Translations under genes and position numbers: made by a program
Part shown: positions 1 to 8,303 of the stretch, one piece after another
How positions within the stretch are numbered: the first letter of the stretch is position 1
Layout: each line of letters begins with the position of its first letter
Notes under the pieces: generated by a model
Told to the model about the DNA's origin: nothing
The model's database searches: none
The model's input: the letters and a program-made list of their open reading frames with translations, nothing else
Origin: Candidatus Sulfotelmatobacter sp.
GTDB taxonomy: Bacteria; Acidobacteriota; Terriglobia; Terriglobales; Acidobacteriaceae
Direction of reading: 5' to 3'
NCBI GenBank assembly: GCA_025462865.1
Contig: JAOAPI010000172.1
Span: 54,251 to 118,250, forward strand
Length of the DNA: 64,000 nucleotides

Positions 1-2
1 GC

Positions 3-506
3 GAGTTGATCTCCGATTGCCGCATCGAGGTGCTCATCCCAGATTTTCAGGGTCTTGAAGAGCCATTGAAGATCGTGCTTGAGGCGCAACCGGACGTCCT
101 CAATCACAATACCGAAACCGTGCCTCGACTTTATCGCGCCGTGCGCTCCGGCGCCCGCTACGGGCGTACCCTTACGTTACTGGAGAATGCCAAGAAATTT
201 GCTCCCGGAATGGTGACGAAGAGTGGCGTGATGGTTGGGCTCGGCGAATCCACTGACGAGTTGGTCGAAGTGTTCCGTGACCTGGGCGGACGCGGCGTCG
301 ACATTCTTACCGTCGGCCAATATCTTCGCCCCTCCCGCGACCACCTGCCGATCGCCCGGTTCTACACTCCCCAGGAATTCCGAGAGTTGCGGGAAGAAGC
401 ATTGCGCTTCGGCTTCCGCCACGTCGAATCAGGTCCAATGGTACGCTCCAGCTATCATGCGCACGAACAGGCCGAATCTACATCCGTCCCGCGCGTGGTG
501 ACTTAA
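3..506 (+). CDS. lipA: Lipoyl synthase, C-terminal part (5' end cut by window edge)
   Basis: Radical-SAM lipoyl synthase inserts two sulfurs into the octanoyl chain bound to lipoyl-domain proteins such as the E2 subunits of 2-oxoacid dehydrogenases. The visible 167 or so residues match the LipA C-terminal half: IEVLIPDFQG, LNHNTETVPRLY, the glycine-rich MVGLGES turn, and the family ending with RPSRDHLP, a tyrosine-rich FYTP stretch and SGPMVRSSYHA. The iron-sulfur cysteines lie upstream of the window. The stop is 8 bp before the next gene's start, so the exporter may be co-transcribed. Confidence 0.95.
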   Translation, partial: ELISDCRIEVLIPDFQGLEEPLKIVLEAQPDVLNHNTETVPRLYRAVRSGARYGRTLTLLENAKKFAPGMVTKSGVMVGLGESTDELVEVFRDLGGRGVDILTVGQYLRPSRDHLPIARFYTPQEFRELREEALRFGFRHVESGPMVRSSYHAHEQAESTSVPRVVT

Positions 507-514
507 AGATTACG

Positions 515-1324
515 ATGTTGAGCGCGCTCCTGGTTCTGCTGGGATTTTTCGCAGGCGTACTGGGAGCTTTGACCGGGATCGGTGGCGGCATTCTTCTCTC
601 CCCAATCCTCGCGTTGCATTTTGCAATCCCCATTCGGCAAGCGATCGGCACCAGCCTGGTTGCCGTTATCACGACGTCGGCCGCCAGTTCCTCGGTCCAT
701 CTGCAGCGTCACACCACGGACATTCGTCTTGGCATGACGCTCGAGCTTGCAACATCACTGGGCGCGGCCGTCACAGCTTATCTGGTGGGATACTTCAACC
801 GTAACGTGCTCGAAGGAGTGTTCGCCGGCTTCCTGCTTTACAGTTCCGTGATCATTTTGGTGCGCCGGGGCAAAGTAAAAGACGAAGAGGCGCTTCCCGA
901 GCAGAATCAAAAAAATCGAGAGACCATCATTCCTCCCTACGAGCCACGGCGCTATCCCCTCGGCATGGCTGCGTCGCTGCTGGCTGGCGGCCTTTCCGGC
1001 CTTCTCGGCATCGGCGGCGGTCCCATCAAAGTTCCAGTGATGTTTATTTTTATGAATGTTCCCCTGATGGTGGCGACCGCAACATCGAACTTCATGATTG
1101 GAGTCACGGCCGCAGCCAGCGCCATCGTCTACTACCGGCGCGGCGACATTCTAGTCGAGATCGCCGCACCGCTTGCGGTAGGAGTATTTCTGGGTTCGCT
1201 GCTGGGAGCGCGGCTGGCCCCGCGCATTCAAACAAAATACGTCGTCTATCTGCTGGTAGCGATCATGCTCTACCTTGCCGGACATCTGTTCGTTCATCTG
1301 TTCGCGGGAGGTAGCGCCGCATGA
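515..1324 (+). CDS. TauE/SafE family membrane transporter
   Basis: Inner-membrane protein of 269 aa with about eight hydrophobic segments, of the TauE/SafE (former DUF81) family. Members export sulfite, sulfoacetate or other small organosulfur anions; the substrate here is unknown. The two halves each carry the family glycine-rich motif, GALTGIGGGILLSP near residue 17 and GGLSGLLGIGGGPIKVP near 159, which reflects the known internal duplication. Its stop overlaps the start of the DUF1634 gene by 4 bp (ATGA), so the two are translationally coupled, a common pairing for these families. Confidence 0.9.
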   Translation: MLSALLVLLGFFAGVLGALTGIGGGILLSPILALHFAIPIRQAIGTSLVAVITTSAASSSVHLQRHTTDIRLGMTLELATSLGAAVTAYLVGYFNRNVLEGVFAGFLLYSSVIILVRRGKVKDEEALPEQNQKNRETIIPPYEPRRYPLGMAASLLAGGLSGLLGIGGGPIKVPVMFIFMNVPLMVATATSNFMIGVTAAASAIVYYRRGDILVEIAAPLAVGVFLGSLLGARLAPRIQTKYVVYLLVAIMLYLAGHLFVHLFAGGSAA

Positions 1325-1620
1325 GCCAGCTACGTGAGCCAGCTTTCGACCGCGCCGTTGCACTGGTGTTACGCGTGGGTGCATTCGGCTGCTTCTTCGT
1401 GATGCTCGCAGGACTGATGATCGGACTTTTTGTTCATAACGGCATTCCCCTGAGCATTGAACGCGCTGGAGTATTGCTAATGCTGGCCACGCCGGTGGTC
1501 CGTGTATTGGTGGCAGGAATTCTTTTTCTACGGGAAAAAGATTGGAAGTACGGAGCGATCTCGTTTGGAGTGCTAGCGATTCTATTGCTCGGGACGCTTT
1601 TTGGAATCGGCGAGCACTGA
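1321..1620 (+). CDS. DUF1634 small membrane protein
   Basis: A 99-aa protein with three hydrophobic segments (about residues 17-40, 50-67 and 78-95), matching DUF1634. It overlaps the end of the TauE/SafE gene, and that family frequently sits beside TauE/SafE transporters, so it is probably an accessory subunit. No catalytic motif is visible and the role is inferred from context only. Confidence 0.8.
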   Translation: MSQLREPAFDRAVALVLRVGAFGCFFVMLAGLMIGLFVHNGIPLSIERAGVLLMLATPVVRVLVAGILFLREKDWKYGAISFGVLAILLLGTLFGIGEH

Positions 1621-1644
1621 AGCGCCAGTCAGCTTCTCATTGTT

Positions 1645-1672
1645 TGTCATCCGAGCGCAGCGAGGGATGACA
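1645..1672. repeat. Perfect palindrome between convergent genes
   Basis: TGTCATCC at 1645-1652 and GGATGACA at 1665-1672 form a perfect 8-bp stem around a 12-nt loop (GAGCGCAGCGAG). It lies midway between the convergent DUF1634 and MCE genes. It could act as a bidirectional terminator, but neither side has a clear T-tract. The sequence resembles a dispersed repeat I associate with Acidobacteriota intergenic regions; that link is from memory, not from a search. Confidence 0.6.
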
Positions 1673-1685
1673 CGGTAGCAAAATC

Positions 1686-2765
1686 TCAGAAAACGTGCAG
1701 CTTGATGCTCAGATATTTCTTTGGATTCTCGCGTATCGCTTTCACCAGCTCGCGAGTCTCAGTCAGCATCTGAGTCGAGTTGTTATACAGCGCCTCGTCT
1801 TTGAATAACTTGCCGGCTGTGCCGCGACCTGCCTCCAGATCGCTAGTGAGGGCAGCAATCTTGGTCATGGTGGTATCGAGTTTCTTCGCAAGCTCCTCGT
1901 CCTTGGCTAGCTTGCCTAAGGTGCCTTTGCCGGCATTGATGTCTTCGCTGACCTTCTTCAAATTGGCGATGGTGTCGTTGGCATTATTGTAGAGAGACGG
2001 ATCTTTCAGGAATTTTCCAGCAGTGCCCTTGCCTGCCTGCAGGTCGTCCACCACACCATTCAGCCGGTCCAGGGTGGCGACGAACTTGTCGTAAGCATCA
2101 TTGCTGTTGATTAACTGTCCCAGGCTGCCTTGTCCTTTGGCGATCTGATCGACAATTCCGTTGAACTCTCCCACTGTACGCGAGAAACGGTCATACAAAG
2201 TGGGATCGTAAATTAATTTGCCCAGTGATCCTTTACCACTTTCCGCGAAGGCGAGGATGCGATCCGCGCGCTTCAGCAGCGCATCCATGTTCTGCAACGT
2301 GCTCTGGCTGGAGCGTACCACCTCGTTGAAGTCCGGGTGCATGTGGGTTGGAAGGGTGTCGCCATTCTGAGCCAATGGGCCGATGGCTTGCGAACTGTCA
2401 ATATCAAGGTAAGTTTCGCCCAGGACGCCGGCCGTATCCAAAGATGTGACCGAGTCGCGGCGGAGATTGAAGCTGTACTTTGTACTCACCTTCATGATCA
2501 CTTCGACTGGAGTGAGCTGCTTATCTTTATCCGGCACAATACGCATGCCAACTACGTTGCCAATGTCGACTCCATTCAGGCGGACGGGCGCGCCTACCCG
2601 CAATCCGCTTGCGTTATCGAAGAAGGAGACAATTGTGATTCGATGCGAGAAGAGGCCGGTGGTTCCGGACATCAGAAATAAAAGCAGGGCCAGCGCCAAA
2701 CTAGCGATGACGACGGTCAGGCCAACACGAAGTTGCGACCATTTCAGTTGCTTCTGGCTCGGCAA
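1686..2765 (-). CDS. MCE/MlaD family lipid-transport protein
   Basis: A 359-aa protein with one N-terminal membrane anchor (about residues 13-32) followed by a single MCE domain (about 42-125; motifs FDNASGLRVGAPVRLNGVDIG and GVLGETYLDI). MCE proteins form hexameric rings that bind lipids for transport between the membranes. The C-terminal part contains five copies of a G[KQR]G[ST][LA]G[KQ][LF] motif starting at residues 177, 211, 245, 279 and 313, exactly 34 residues apart. Most MlaD proteins have a shorter tail. No permease (MlaE) or ATPase (MlaF) gene is adjacent, so partners must be encoded elsewhere. It is monocistronic, facing the DUF1634 gene. Confidence 0.88.
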   Translation of the reverse strand: MPSQKQLKWSQLRVGLTVVIASLALALLLFLMSGTTGLFSHRITIVSFFDNASGLRVGAPVRLNGVDIGNVVGMRIVPDKDKQLTPVEVIMKVSTKYSFNLRRDSVTSLDTAGVLGETYLDIDSSQAIGPLAQNGDTLPTHMHPDFNEVVRSSQSTLQNMDALLKRADRILAFAESGKGSLGKLIYDPTLYDRFSRTVGEFNGIVDQIAKGQGSLGQLINSNDAYDKFVATLDRLNGVVDDLQAGKGTAGKFLKDPSLYNNANDTIANLKKVSEDINAGKGTLGKLAKDEELAKKLDTTMTKIAALTSDLEAGRGTAGKLFKDEALYNNSTQMLTETRELVKAIRENPKKYLSIKLHVF

Positions 2766-2871
2766 TTAGACTCCTCAGACAGACTTCCATCTTTCAGATG
2801 CGATGAACAGCTCCAACTAGCCCCGCCGCCCCTCGCAGCATCATAACAAACTCGACAAACCCGGCTTCGTT

Positions 2872-5265
2872 CTAAGGATGGTGCGAACGCAAAGTTGGCA
2901 GCAACGTTAGCGCAAGCAAGTAGGCTGCAACTCCGCAGGCGAGCGTGGCGGTCAAGCCGAACTGAATCGCGATTACCATGGCCATCACCGAACCCAGCAC
3001 ACTGGCAGCCGCATTCATCGCCCAAGCCCATTCCACGGCATTGTTTTCAAGCGCCGCACCGGAGGTAAGGCCCGAGGCCGACCGCGACACCAGGGCGTGC
3101 AAGCCTGTTGGGAAAGGCATTCCCATCACGAAGCCGAGCGGCGCCAGCAGCACGCCACTGATCATCACCCGAAAACCGAATCTCAACCCCACCCACCCGG
3201 CGAGGACGTGAGGCAGAAAAAATACATTCCCGAGCAACGCAATGACCACCAGCAAGAGCGGCGTCCACGCGAGTTCTGAGCGGGAAAGCCAGCGCCGCGA
3301 GAACCAACTCCCCGCGCCACTCGAGAGCATGAGCAGGAAGATGACGACGGTCAACGCATACGTCGGATGTCCCAAAAAAAGTACGAAGCGCTGGATAAGT
3401 GCGATTTCCACCAAAATGTACCCGAGCCCGACCGCGACGAAATATAGCAATGGGATCGGTGACTGACGGCTGCCTTGAAGCGCCAGCGGCAGAATCAGAA
3501 ATGCCAGTACTGCGACCAGGGAGATTCCCAGCACGAGTAACAGCACCAGCACTCCGAGATTCACCTTCCAATCGATTCCATTCCGTAATCCCTGCGGACC
3601 CAGGATTTGTCCGGGCTTGAGCGTAAAGAAAAAAAACGGAGCATTATCGGTAACCGGAGCCACGTTGTAGGCATAGTGTTGCGCAAAACGGTAAGGATCA
3701 TTGCTCGCAATTAAATCAGCAAACGGATTTTTCCCAGGAGCCGAGGGCAAATAAAGTGCATGAAGCTGCTCATACTCGTCGAAATGAGCCTGCACCGCGG
3801 ACTCTTCTTTTTTGGTAAATGCAGTTTTCTTGGCGAGGACTACCACCGGGATTCCGTCTTCGGTGAGAGGGCCTTGCGACGCCACAATAAAGTTTCGCGA
3901 AGGATCAGCGACGCCAAGACTATGTAAAGCTTCTATCGCGACTGCTACGACGCGGAGCGCCTCGCGCGGCTGGCGAAACTCCCAACGCGTAATGGCGATC
4001 ATGCCGTCGGGTTTAAGGTGCTGAAAATATTCGCGGAAAGCGTCCACCGTATAGAGATTGTTCTCACTTAGAGCGAAAGCGCCCGCTGCAGTCGAGGCCC
4101 ACGTATCGACCAGCGTCATTTGCACTACGTCGAACTGTTGCGGCGTCGAACGCAGATAGGAGCGGCCATCCGTCACGTGAATGTGAACCTCGGGACGTTC
4201 GTAGAGATGAAACGAGTAATCGGCATAACGTCCGCGCATGATCGTGTCGGCGATGATGGGATTGATTTCAATGCCGGTCACGCTGGGACTGCCGTTCGCC
4301 ACCGCGCGCAATACATCCAGGCCGCCGCCAGGACCAATGATTGCGAAATCCCCACGCGGACGTAGAACGTTGGCCAATGCCGGCGGAGCCGACATCAAGT
4401 CGCTCTCCCACTCGGTGTCATGCCAGTGCGCGACGTCGCAGTTCATGATGTACGTGCTAGCATCCGCATCAATCACAATGGCTTTGGCTTGGCTCTGGCG
4501 ATCCACTTCCACCCGCGACAGCGCATTCCACCGAGCGAACTCTACCCAGGCCGGGTCGCGAAACATGCCCTTGGCGTAGACCACATCAATCAGCCGGCTC
4601 GAATGGTTCGCCGCGATCAGCGCGACGAATGCGATCACTACGCCCCCCGCAACTTTGAGCTCGACTGAGGAAGATGCCCACACCATCCCGGCTGCAGCCA
4701 TCATCGCCGCCGCTGCCAGAATCGTATTTGGCCCTCCAATCCAATTCAGCAACGGGACCACTGCCAGGCAGGCTAGCGCCCCTCCGCTCAAGTCGGCTCC
4801 GTAGAGCCGCGACACGCGCCAGGTTTCGCGCGCAAATACAACTGAGAACAGCAAGCCCGTCACAAAAAAAGGTACGGCCGCAGCGAGATAGAGAACACTA
4901 AGATGAAGGAAATTCTTGCCGGTCACTGTAAGTGCTACCGGCACATGCAGAACAACTTCCAGCACCAGCAACACCAGCACAGAATTAGTTACGCAGAGTC
5001 GCGCCGCCAGAGTACGTGTGGGAAAGAGCTCCAGCCGATTCTTTAGCAGATAAGCGAATACTCCGCCCGCCCCCAGCCCTAACAGAGCAATCGAGATCGC
5101 TAGAAATGCGAAGTGATAGAAAAGCACAACCGAGAACAAGCGCGTCAGTGCCAGCTCCAGCAACAATGCGGAAAAACTGGTCAGCGCCAAGCCGCTCAGA
5201 AGCGTGCGGTCGGGAATTTCAGCGGATCGAGAAGCCGGAGGGGCAGCCTGAATTGTTGCAGACAT
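2872..5265 (-). CDS. Membrane-bound spermidine-synthase-like methyltransferase-fold protein
   Basis: A 797-aa protein with an N-terminal block of hydrophobic helices (about residues 20-220), a soluble spermidine-synthase-like domain (about 270-520) and a second helical block at the C-terminus. The soluble domain has the nucleotide-binding loop GPGGGLDVLRA, the acidic residue in GIEINP, and DGRSYLR and DVVQMTLVDTW where spermidine synthases hold catalytic aspartates. Such fusions are common in Acidobacteriota and Deltaproteobacteria. Aminopropyl transfer is not assured and the substrate is unknown. It has a 106-bp gap to the downstream MCE gene and no obvious partner. Confidence 0.75.
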   Translation of the reverse strand: MSATIQAAPPASRSAEIPDRTLLSGLALTSFSALLLELALTRLFSVVLFYHFAFLAISIALLGLGAGGVFAYLLKNRLELFPTRTLAARLCVTNSVLVLLVLEVVLHVPVALTVTGKNFLHLSVLYLAAAVPFFVTGLLFSVVFARETWRVSRLYGADLSGGALACLAVVPLLNWIGGPNTILAAAAMMAAAGMVWASSSVELKVAGGVVIAFVALIAANHSSRLIDVVYAKGMFRDPAWVEFARWNALSRVEVDRQSQAKAIVIDADASTYIMNCDVAHWHDTEWESDLMSAPPALANVLRPRGDFAIIGPGGGLDVLRAVANGSPSVTGIEINPIIADTIMRGRYADYSFHLYERPEVHIHVTDGRSYLRSTPQQFDVVQMTLVDTWASTAAGAFALSENNLYTVDAFREYFQHLKPDGMIAITRWEFRQPREALRVVAVAIEALHSLGVADPSRNFIVASQGPLTEDGIPVVVLAKKTAFTKKEESAVQAHFDEYEQLHALYLPSAPGKNPFADLIASNDPYRFAQHYAYNVAPVTDNAPFFFFTLKPGQILGPQGLRNGIDWKVNLGVLVLLLVLGISLVAVLAFLILPLALQGSRQSPIPLLYFVAVGLGYILVEIALIQRFVLFLGHPTYALTVVIFLLMLSSGAGSWFSRRWLSRSELAWTPLLLVVIALLGNVFFLPHVLAGWVGLRFGFRVMISGVLLAPLGFVMGMPFPTGLHALVSRSASGLTSGAALENNAVEWAWAMNAAASVLGSVMAMVIAIQFGLTATLACGVAAYLLALTLLPTLRSHHP

Positions 5266-5399
5266 GAGAAATGGAATGCGCCAGTCTAGCAGAAGCTCCG
5301 GGACTTGGTGCTTGCCGGCAGTGGCAAAAGTAACGCCGCAAAATACGAACCAGGTCCCTCCCTTTGTTGAAGTGACAAAGTCTGACTTCGGCTCACTGA

Positions 5400-5777
5400 T
5401 TAGGTTTCGAGAATGACTTGGGCGAGCGCTTGTTCCGCAGTATGCGAAATCGAGAGTGCCGCATTCTTCACGCCGAGCTTTGCCGCAACCTCACCGGCTT
5501 TTCCATGAAATAACATTGTCGGCCGCCCTCCGGGCATTCGGCCAACTTCACAATCGCGCCAGCGCACGCCGTGACTCCAGCCTGTCCCCAGAGCTTTCAT
5601 CGCCGCTTCTTTCGCGGCGAATCGTGCGGCGTAGCGCTCCACGCGGTTAGCCTTGGAATCGCAGTAGCGCCTTTCCCCCGCAGTGTAAATGCGCTGGAGA
5701 AAACGATCGCCAAAGCGTTCGATTGCCTGCCGGATGCGAGGGACCTCGGCGATATCGATGCCAGTGCCGATAATCAT
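5400..5777 (-). CDS. acpS: Holo-[acyl-carrier-protein] synthase
   Basis: AcpS transfers 4'-phosphopantetheine from CoA to the serine of apo-ACP. The 125-aa protein has the usual length and both signatures: GTGIDIAEV at residues 4-12 (Mg-binding Asp8) and FAAKEAAMKALGTG near residue 53 (Glu57). SISHT near the end fits the CoA-binding part. It begins 8 bp after the DUF488 gene stops and is last in the selA-DUF488-acpS run. Confidence 0.95.
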   Translation of the reverse strand: MIIGTGIDIAEVPRIRQAIERFGDRFLQRIYTAGERRYCDSKANRVERYAARFAAKEAAMKALGTGWSHGVRWRDCEVGRMPGGRPTMLFHGKAGEVAAKLGVKNAALSISHTAEQALAQVILET

Positions 5778-5785
5778 ATTTTTTT

Positions 5786-6316
5786 CTACAGCAGCCGGTC
5801 GCCGCGGTAAATCAATTCGCCATCAATCATGCGCGCTTCCGCGGTTAAGCGGTGCGGCTTTACCGGCCCAGCCCCATCGATGTGCATCACCTCATGCTCG
5901 TGCCCGACCAGCCAGTCCGATACCAGCATGCGATGGCAGCGGAAGTATACGCGCTCTGCGCACATGTAAGCGGTGCGCGACCTTTCAGCCAGCGCAACCA
6001 GTTCGGCCATCGCGTTTTCGAATTCCGCAGTCAGCATGTAGTCGGCATAATTGCGAAAGCTCGCATTGCGCAGTCCGATGTGCGGCGAGTCATCGCGGAT
6101 TTTCTTGCGATACCCGCCCAGGGCTGCCATCCAGACATAGCGAATTCCGGCCGCGGACAGACTTTGTTCCAGGGATTCGCGATCGAACTGTGGTAACCGC
6201 CGCGACATGGGGAAAGCGCGAATATCGACCAGCGTTTGGATGGCATGAGCCTGAAGCGCTTCAAGCAAGTCTTCGAGCGGGCGCGTCGAATGTCCGATTG
6301 TATAAAGCGTAGCCAA
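5786..6316 (-). CDS. DUF488 domain protein
   Basis: A 176-aa cytoplasmic protein of the DUF488 family. It opens with the typical LYTIGHSTRPLEDLLEAL and VDIRAFPMSRRLPQF and retains the conserved cysteine-histidine segment CAERVYFRCHRMLVSDWL near residue 118. The family has no settled biochemical function. It lies between selA (21 bp upstream) and acpS (8 bp downstream), but neither neighbour explains it. Confidence 0.82.
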   Translation of the reverse strand: MATLYTIGHSTRPLEDLLEALQAHAIQTLVDIRAFPMSRRLPQFDRESLEQSLSAAGIRYVWMAALGGYRKKIRDDSPHIGLRNASFRNYADYMLTAEFENAMAELVALAERSRTAYMCAERVYFRCHRMLVSDWLVGHEHEVMHIDGAGPVKPHRLTAEARMIDGELIYRGDRLL

Positions 6317-6337
6317 TAACGCTTCGATGCCACAACG

Positions 6338-7780
6338 CTACGGAACGATGCCGGCCAGGGCGGCTGCCACCGCAGCATCCTGTTCTGGAAACACGGTGCG
6401 CAGATCCAGCAGTACGCGGCCTTCCTCCACGCGAGCAATGACCGGCGGATCGGACGCCCTCATCCTCGCGGACAATTCATCAGCGCTAAGACCTTCGACG
6501 GTGATAGCCAGAACTCGGGTGGGAAGAGAAGAAGATGGCGCAGCTCCGCCGCCGAGTACAGATTCTCCATCCACGATTTCCACTTTCACCTTCGGAGCAA
6601 CGATTCGCTCGGCCAGTGCCTCCGCCCGCTTACCGATGGCTTCTTTCGTGAGCCGCATCATGCGCAAAGTTGGGATCGCATCGTGATCGCTCCGAACGTA
6701 AGCCAGCAAAGTCGCTTCCAGCGCGGCATAGACCAATTTGTCCACGCGCAATGCGCGGAACAGCGAATTGGATCGCATCCGTCCGACTAGATCAGTCCTG
6801 CCGCTGATCAACCCCGCCTGAGGCCCACCCAGCAACTTGTCGCCACTGTAAGTAACAATGTCCACTCCGTTACGCAGGCTGTCGAGCACTCCCGGCTCGC
6901 CACTAATGCCCACCGATCGCAAATCAAACAGCGCGCCGCTGCCCAAGTCTTCCATCAACGGAATGCCGCGCTCGCGTGCCAATGCTACGAGTTCGGCAAT
7001 AGAGGATTGTTCGGTGAATCCCGTAATCTCAAAGTTCGACCGGTGTACTCGCAGCAGCAGACGCGTCCGCTCCGTTATTGCATGTTCGTAATCGGAGATA
7101 CGGGTGCGGTTGGTCGTGCCGACCTCGCGCAGGATTGCGCCCGACTTAGTCATTACATCCGGAATGCGAAACGATCCGCCAATCTCCACCAGCTCGCCGC
7201 GCGATACGATGACCTCGCCGCCATCCGCCAAAGTATTCAGCGCCAGCAAAACCGCCGCCGCATTATTGTTGACTACGATAGTCGCTATCTCTGCACGCGT
7301 ATTGTTCGTTTGAGATTGCGTGCTGAACACTTCGTTACTCAGCCGCTTCTCAAATAGCCGGCTCACGTGCGCATCCCGTTTGCCACGGACGCCAGCGGTA
7401 ATATCAAACTCCAGATTCGAATAATTGGCGGTCGTCTCGCGGATGTGTTCGATTGCTGCATCTCCCAGCGGAGCCCGCCCGAGATTAGTATGCAAAATCA
7501 CGCCGGTGGCATTGATCACCGGCCGCAGAGAATAACTAAGCGCGTGACGAAGTTCGTTTTCGATTGCGAGGCCCATCCCTGAAAGCGCAAGTTGCAACGA
7601 ATTCTCGTCCAGCAATCCCGATGTGATCTCTTGCCGCAACCGCGCCAGCACACTGCGCGCGGCGTCCACGACGCAGTCATGTCCGTAGCTCGCCGACAGT
7701 GAGAGCACGTCAGCGGTGCGCATTACGTCATCCACCGATGGAAGTTTGCGAAAAAGCTGTGATGGTGCCGCGATTTTCAC
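6338..7780 (-). CDS. selA: L-seryl-tRNA(Sec) selenium transferase
   Basis: PLP enzyme that converts seryl-tRNA(Sec) to selenocysteinyl-tRNA(Sec) using selenophosphate. The 480-aa protein has typical length and family motifs: VINATGVILHTNLGRAPL near residue 88, VVNNNAAAVLLALNTLA, and TYSGDKLLGGPQAG with the PLP lysine at K315. The start is GTG at 7780. An extra stretch near residues 148-166, just before VVNNNAAA, looks longer than in textbook SelA. No selB, selD or tRNA-Sec is in the window, so the rest of the selenocysteine machinery must lie elsewhere if the pathway works. Confidence 0.93.
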   Translation of the reverse strand: MKIAAPSQLFRKLPSVDDVMRTADVLSLSASYGHDCVVDAARSVLARLRQEITSGLLDENSLQLALSGMGLAIENELRHALSYSLRPVINATGVILHTNLGRAPLGDAAIEHIRETTANYSNLEFDITAGVRGKRDAHVSRLFEKRLSNEVFSTQSQTNNTRAEIATIVVNNNAAAVLLALNTLADGGEVIVSRGELVEIGGSFRIPDVMTKSGAILREVGTTNRTRISDYEHAITERTRLLLRVHRSNFEITGFTEQSSIAELVALARERGIPLMEDLGSGALFDLRSVGISGEPGVLDSLRNGVDIVTYSGDKLLGGPQAGLISGRTDLVGRMRSNSLFRALRVDKLVYAALEATLLAYVRSDHDAIPTLRMMRLTKEAIGKRAEALAERIVAPKVKVEIVDGESVLGGGAAPSSSLPTRVLAITVEGLSADELSARMRASDPPVIARVEEGRVLLDLRTVFPEQDAAVAAALAGIVP

Positions 7781-7847
7781 TAGGCGATTATCCCACGAAG
7801 GGGCTGGTTATTCATGAAGAGAGGTGCGGCGCGTTTGCATCCGCTTT

Positions 7848-8237
7848 TCAAAGCGTGTGCAGATATGCCAGCAAATCCTGGATGTCTTGCGTGCTTAGCA
7901 CCTGACCGTATCCGGGCATGTCAGGACGGCCGTTGCGAATAATATCGGTGACACGCTCGTCATTGGCTGGCAACCCCGTTTGCGGAAGATACTTATTCTG
8001 GAAAACGCCTTTTAACCCAGGGCCCTTTTTCCCTTTGCTCGAATACGGCTTGTGGCACCGGTCACAGTAGTTGTCATAAATCTTGCGTCCGTGCGCCTGC
8101 TGAGAATTCAGGCCGAGCTCGGCGTCTGACCTGCGCCGCTCTACATCGCAGCCCGCAAGCACCGTGATCAGCAGCGCTGCAGCTGCCGCCATGATCCAGC
8201 CTGCGGGCTTACTATGGAGCTTTTCAATCGCTTTCAT
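7848..8237 (-). CDS. Lipoprotein c-type cytochrome
   Basis: A 129-aa exported mono-heme cytochrome c. A hydrophobic N-terminus ends in a lipobox (LAGC, Cys30), so the protein is probably lipid-anchored. The heme motif is CDRCH (Cys58, Cys61, His62) and the likely distal ligand is the Met in RPDMPGYGQ near residue 105. The C-terminal DIQDLLAYLHTL helix is typical of class I cytochromes c. It is divergent from folP and belongs to no recognisable respiratory operon, so its redox partner is unknown. Confidence 0.9.
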   Translation of the reverse strand: MKAIEKLHSKPAGWIMAAAAALLITVLAGCDVERRRSDAELGLNSQQAHGRKIYDNYCDRCHKPYSSKGKKGPGLKGVFQNKYLPQTGLPANDERVTDIIRNGRPDMPGYGQVLSTQDIQDLLAYLHTL

Positions 8238-8303
8238 TGGCCGCTTTCAATCATAAATGGTCGTCTCGGATTCCTGCGTCGCTTTTAATTTAGAATCTGC
8301 CGT

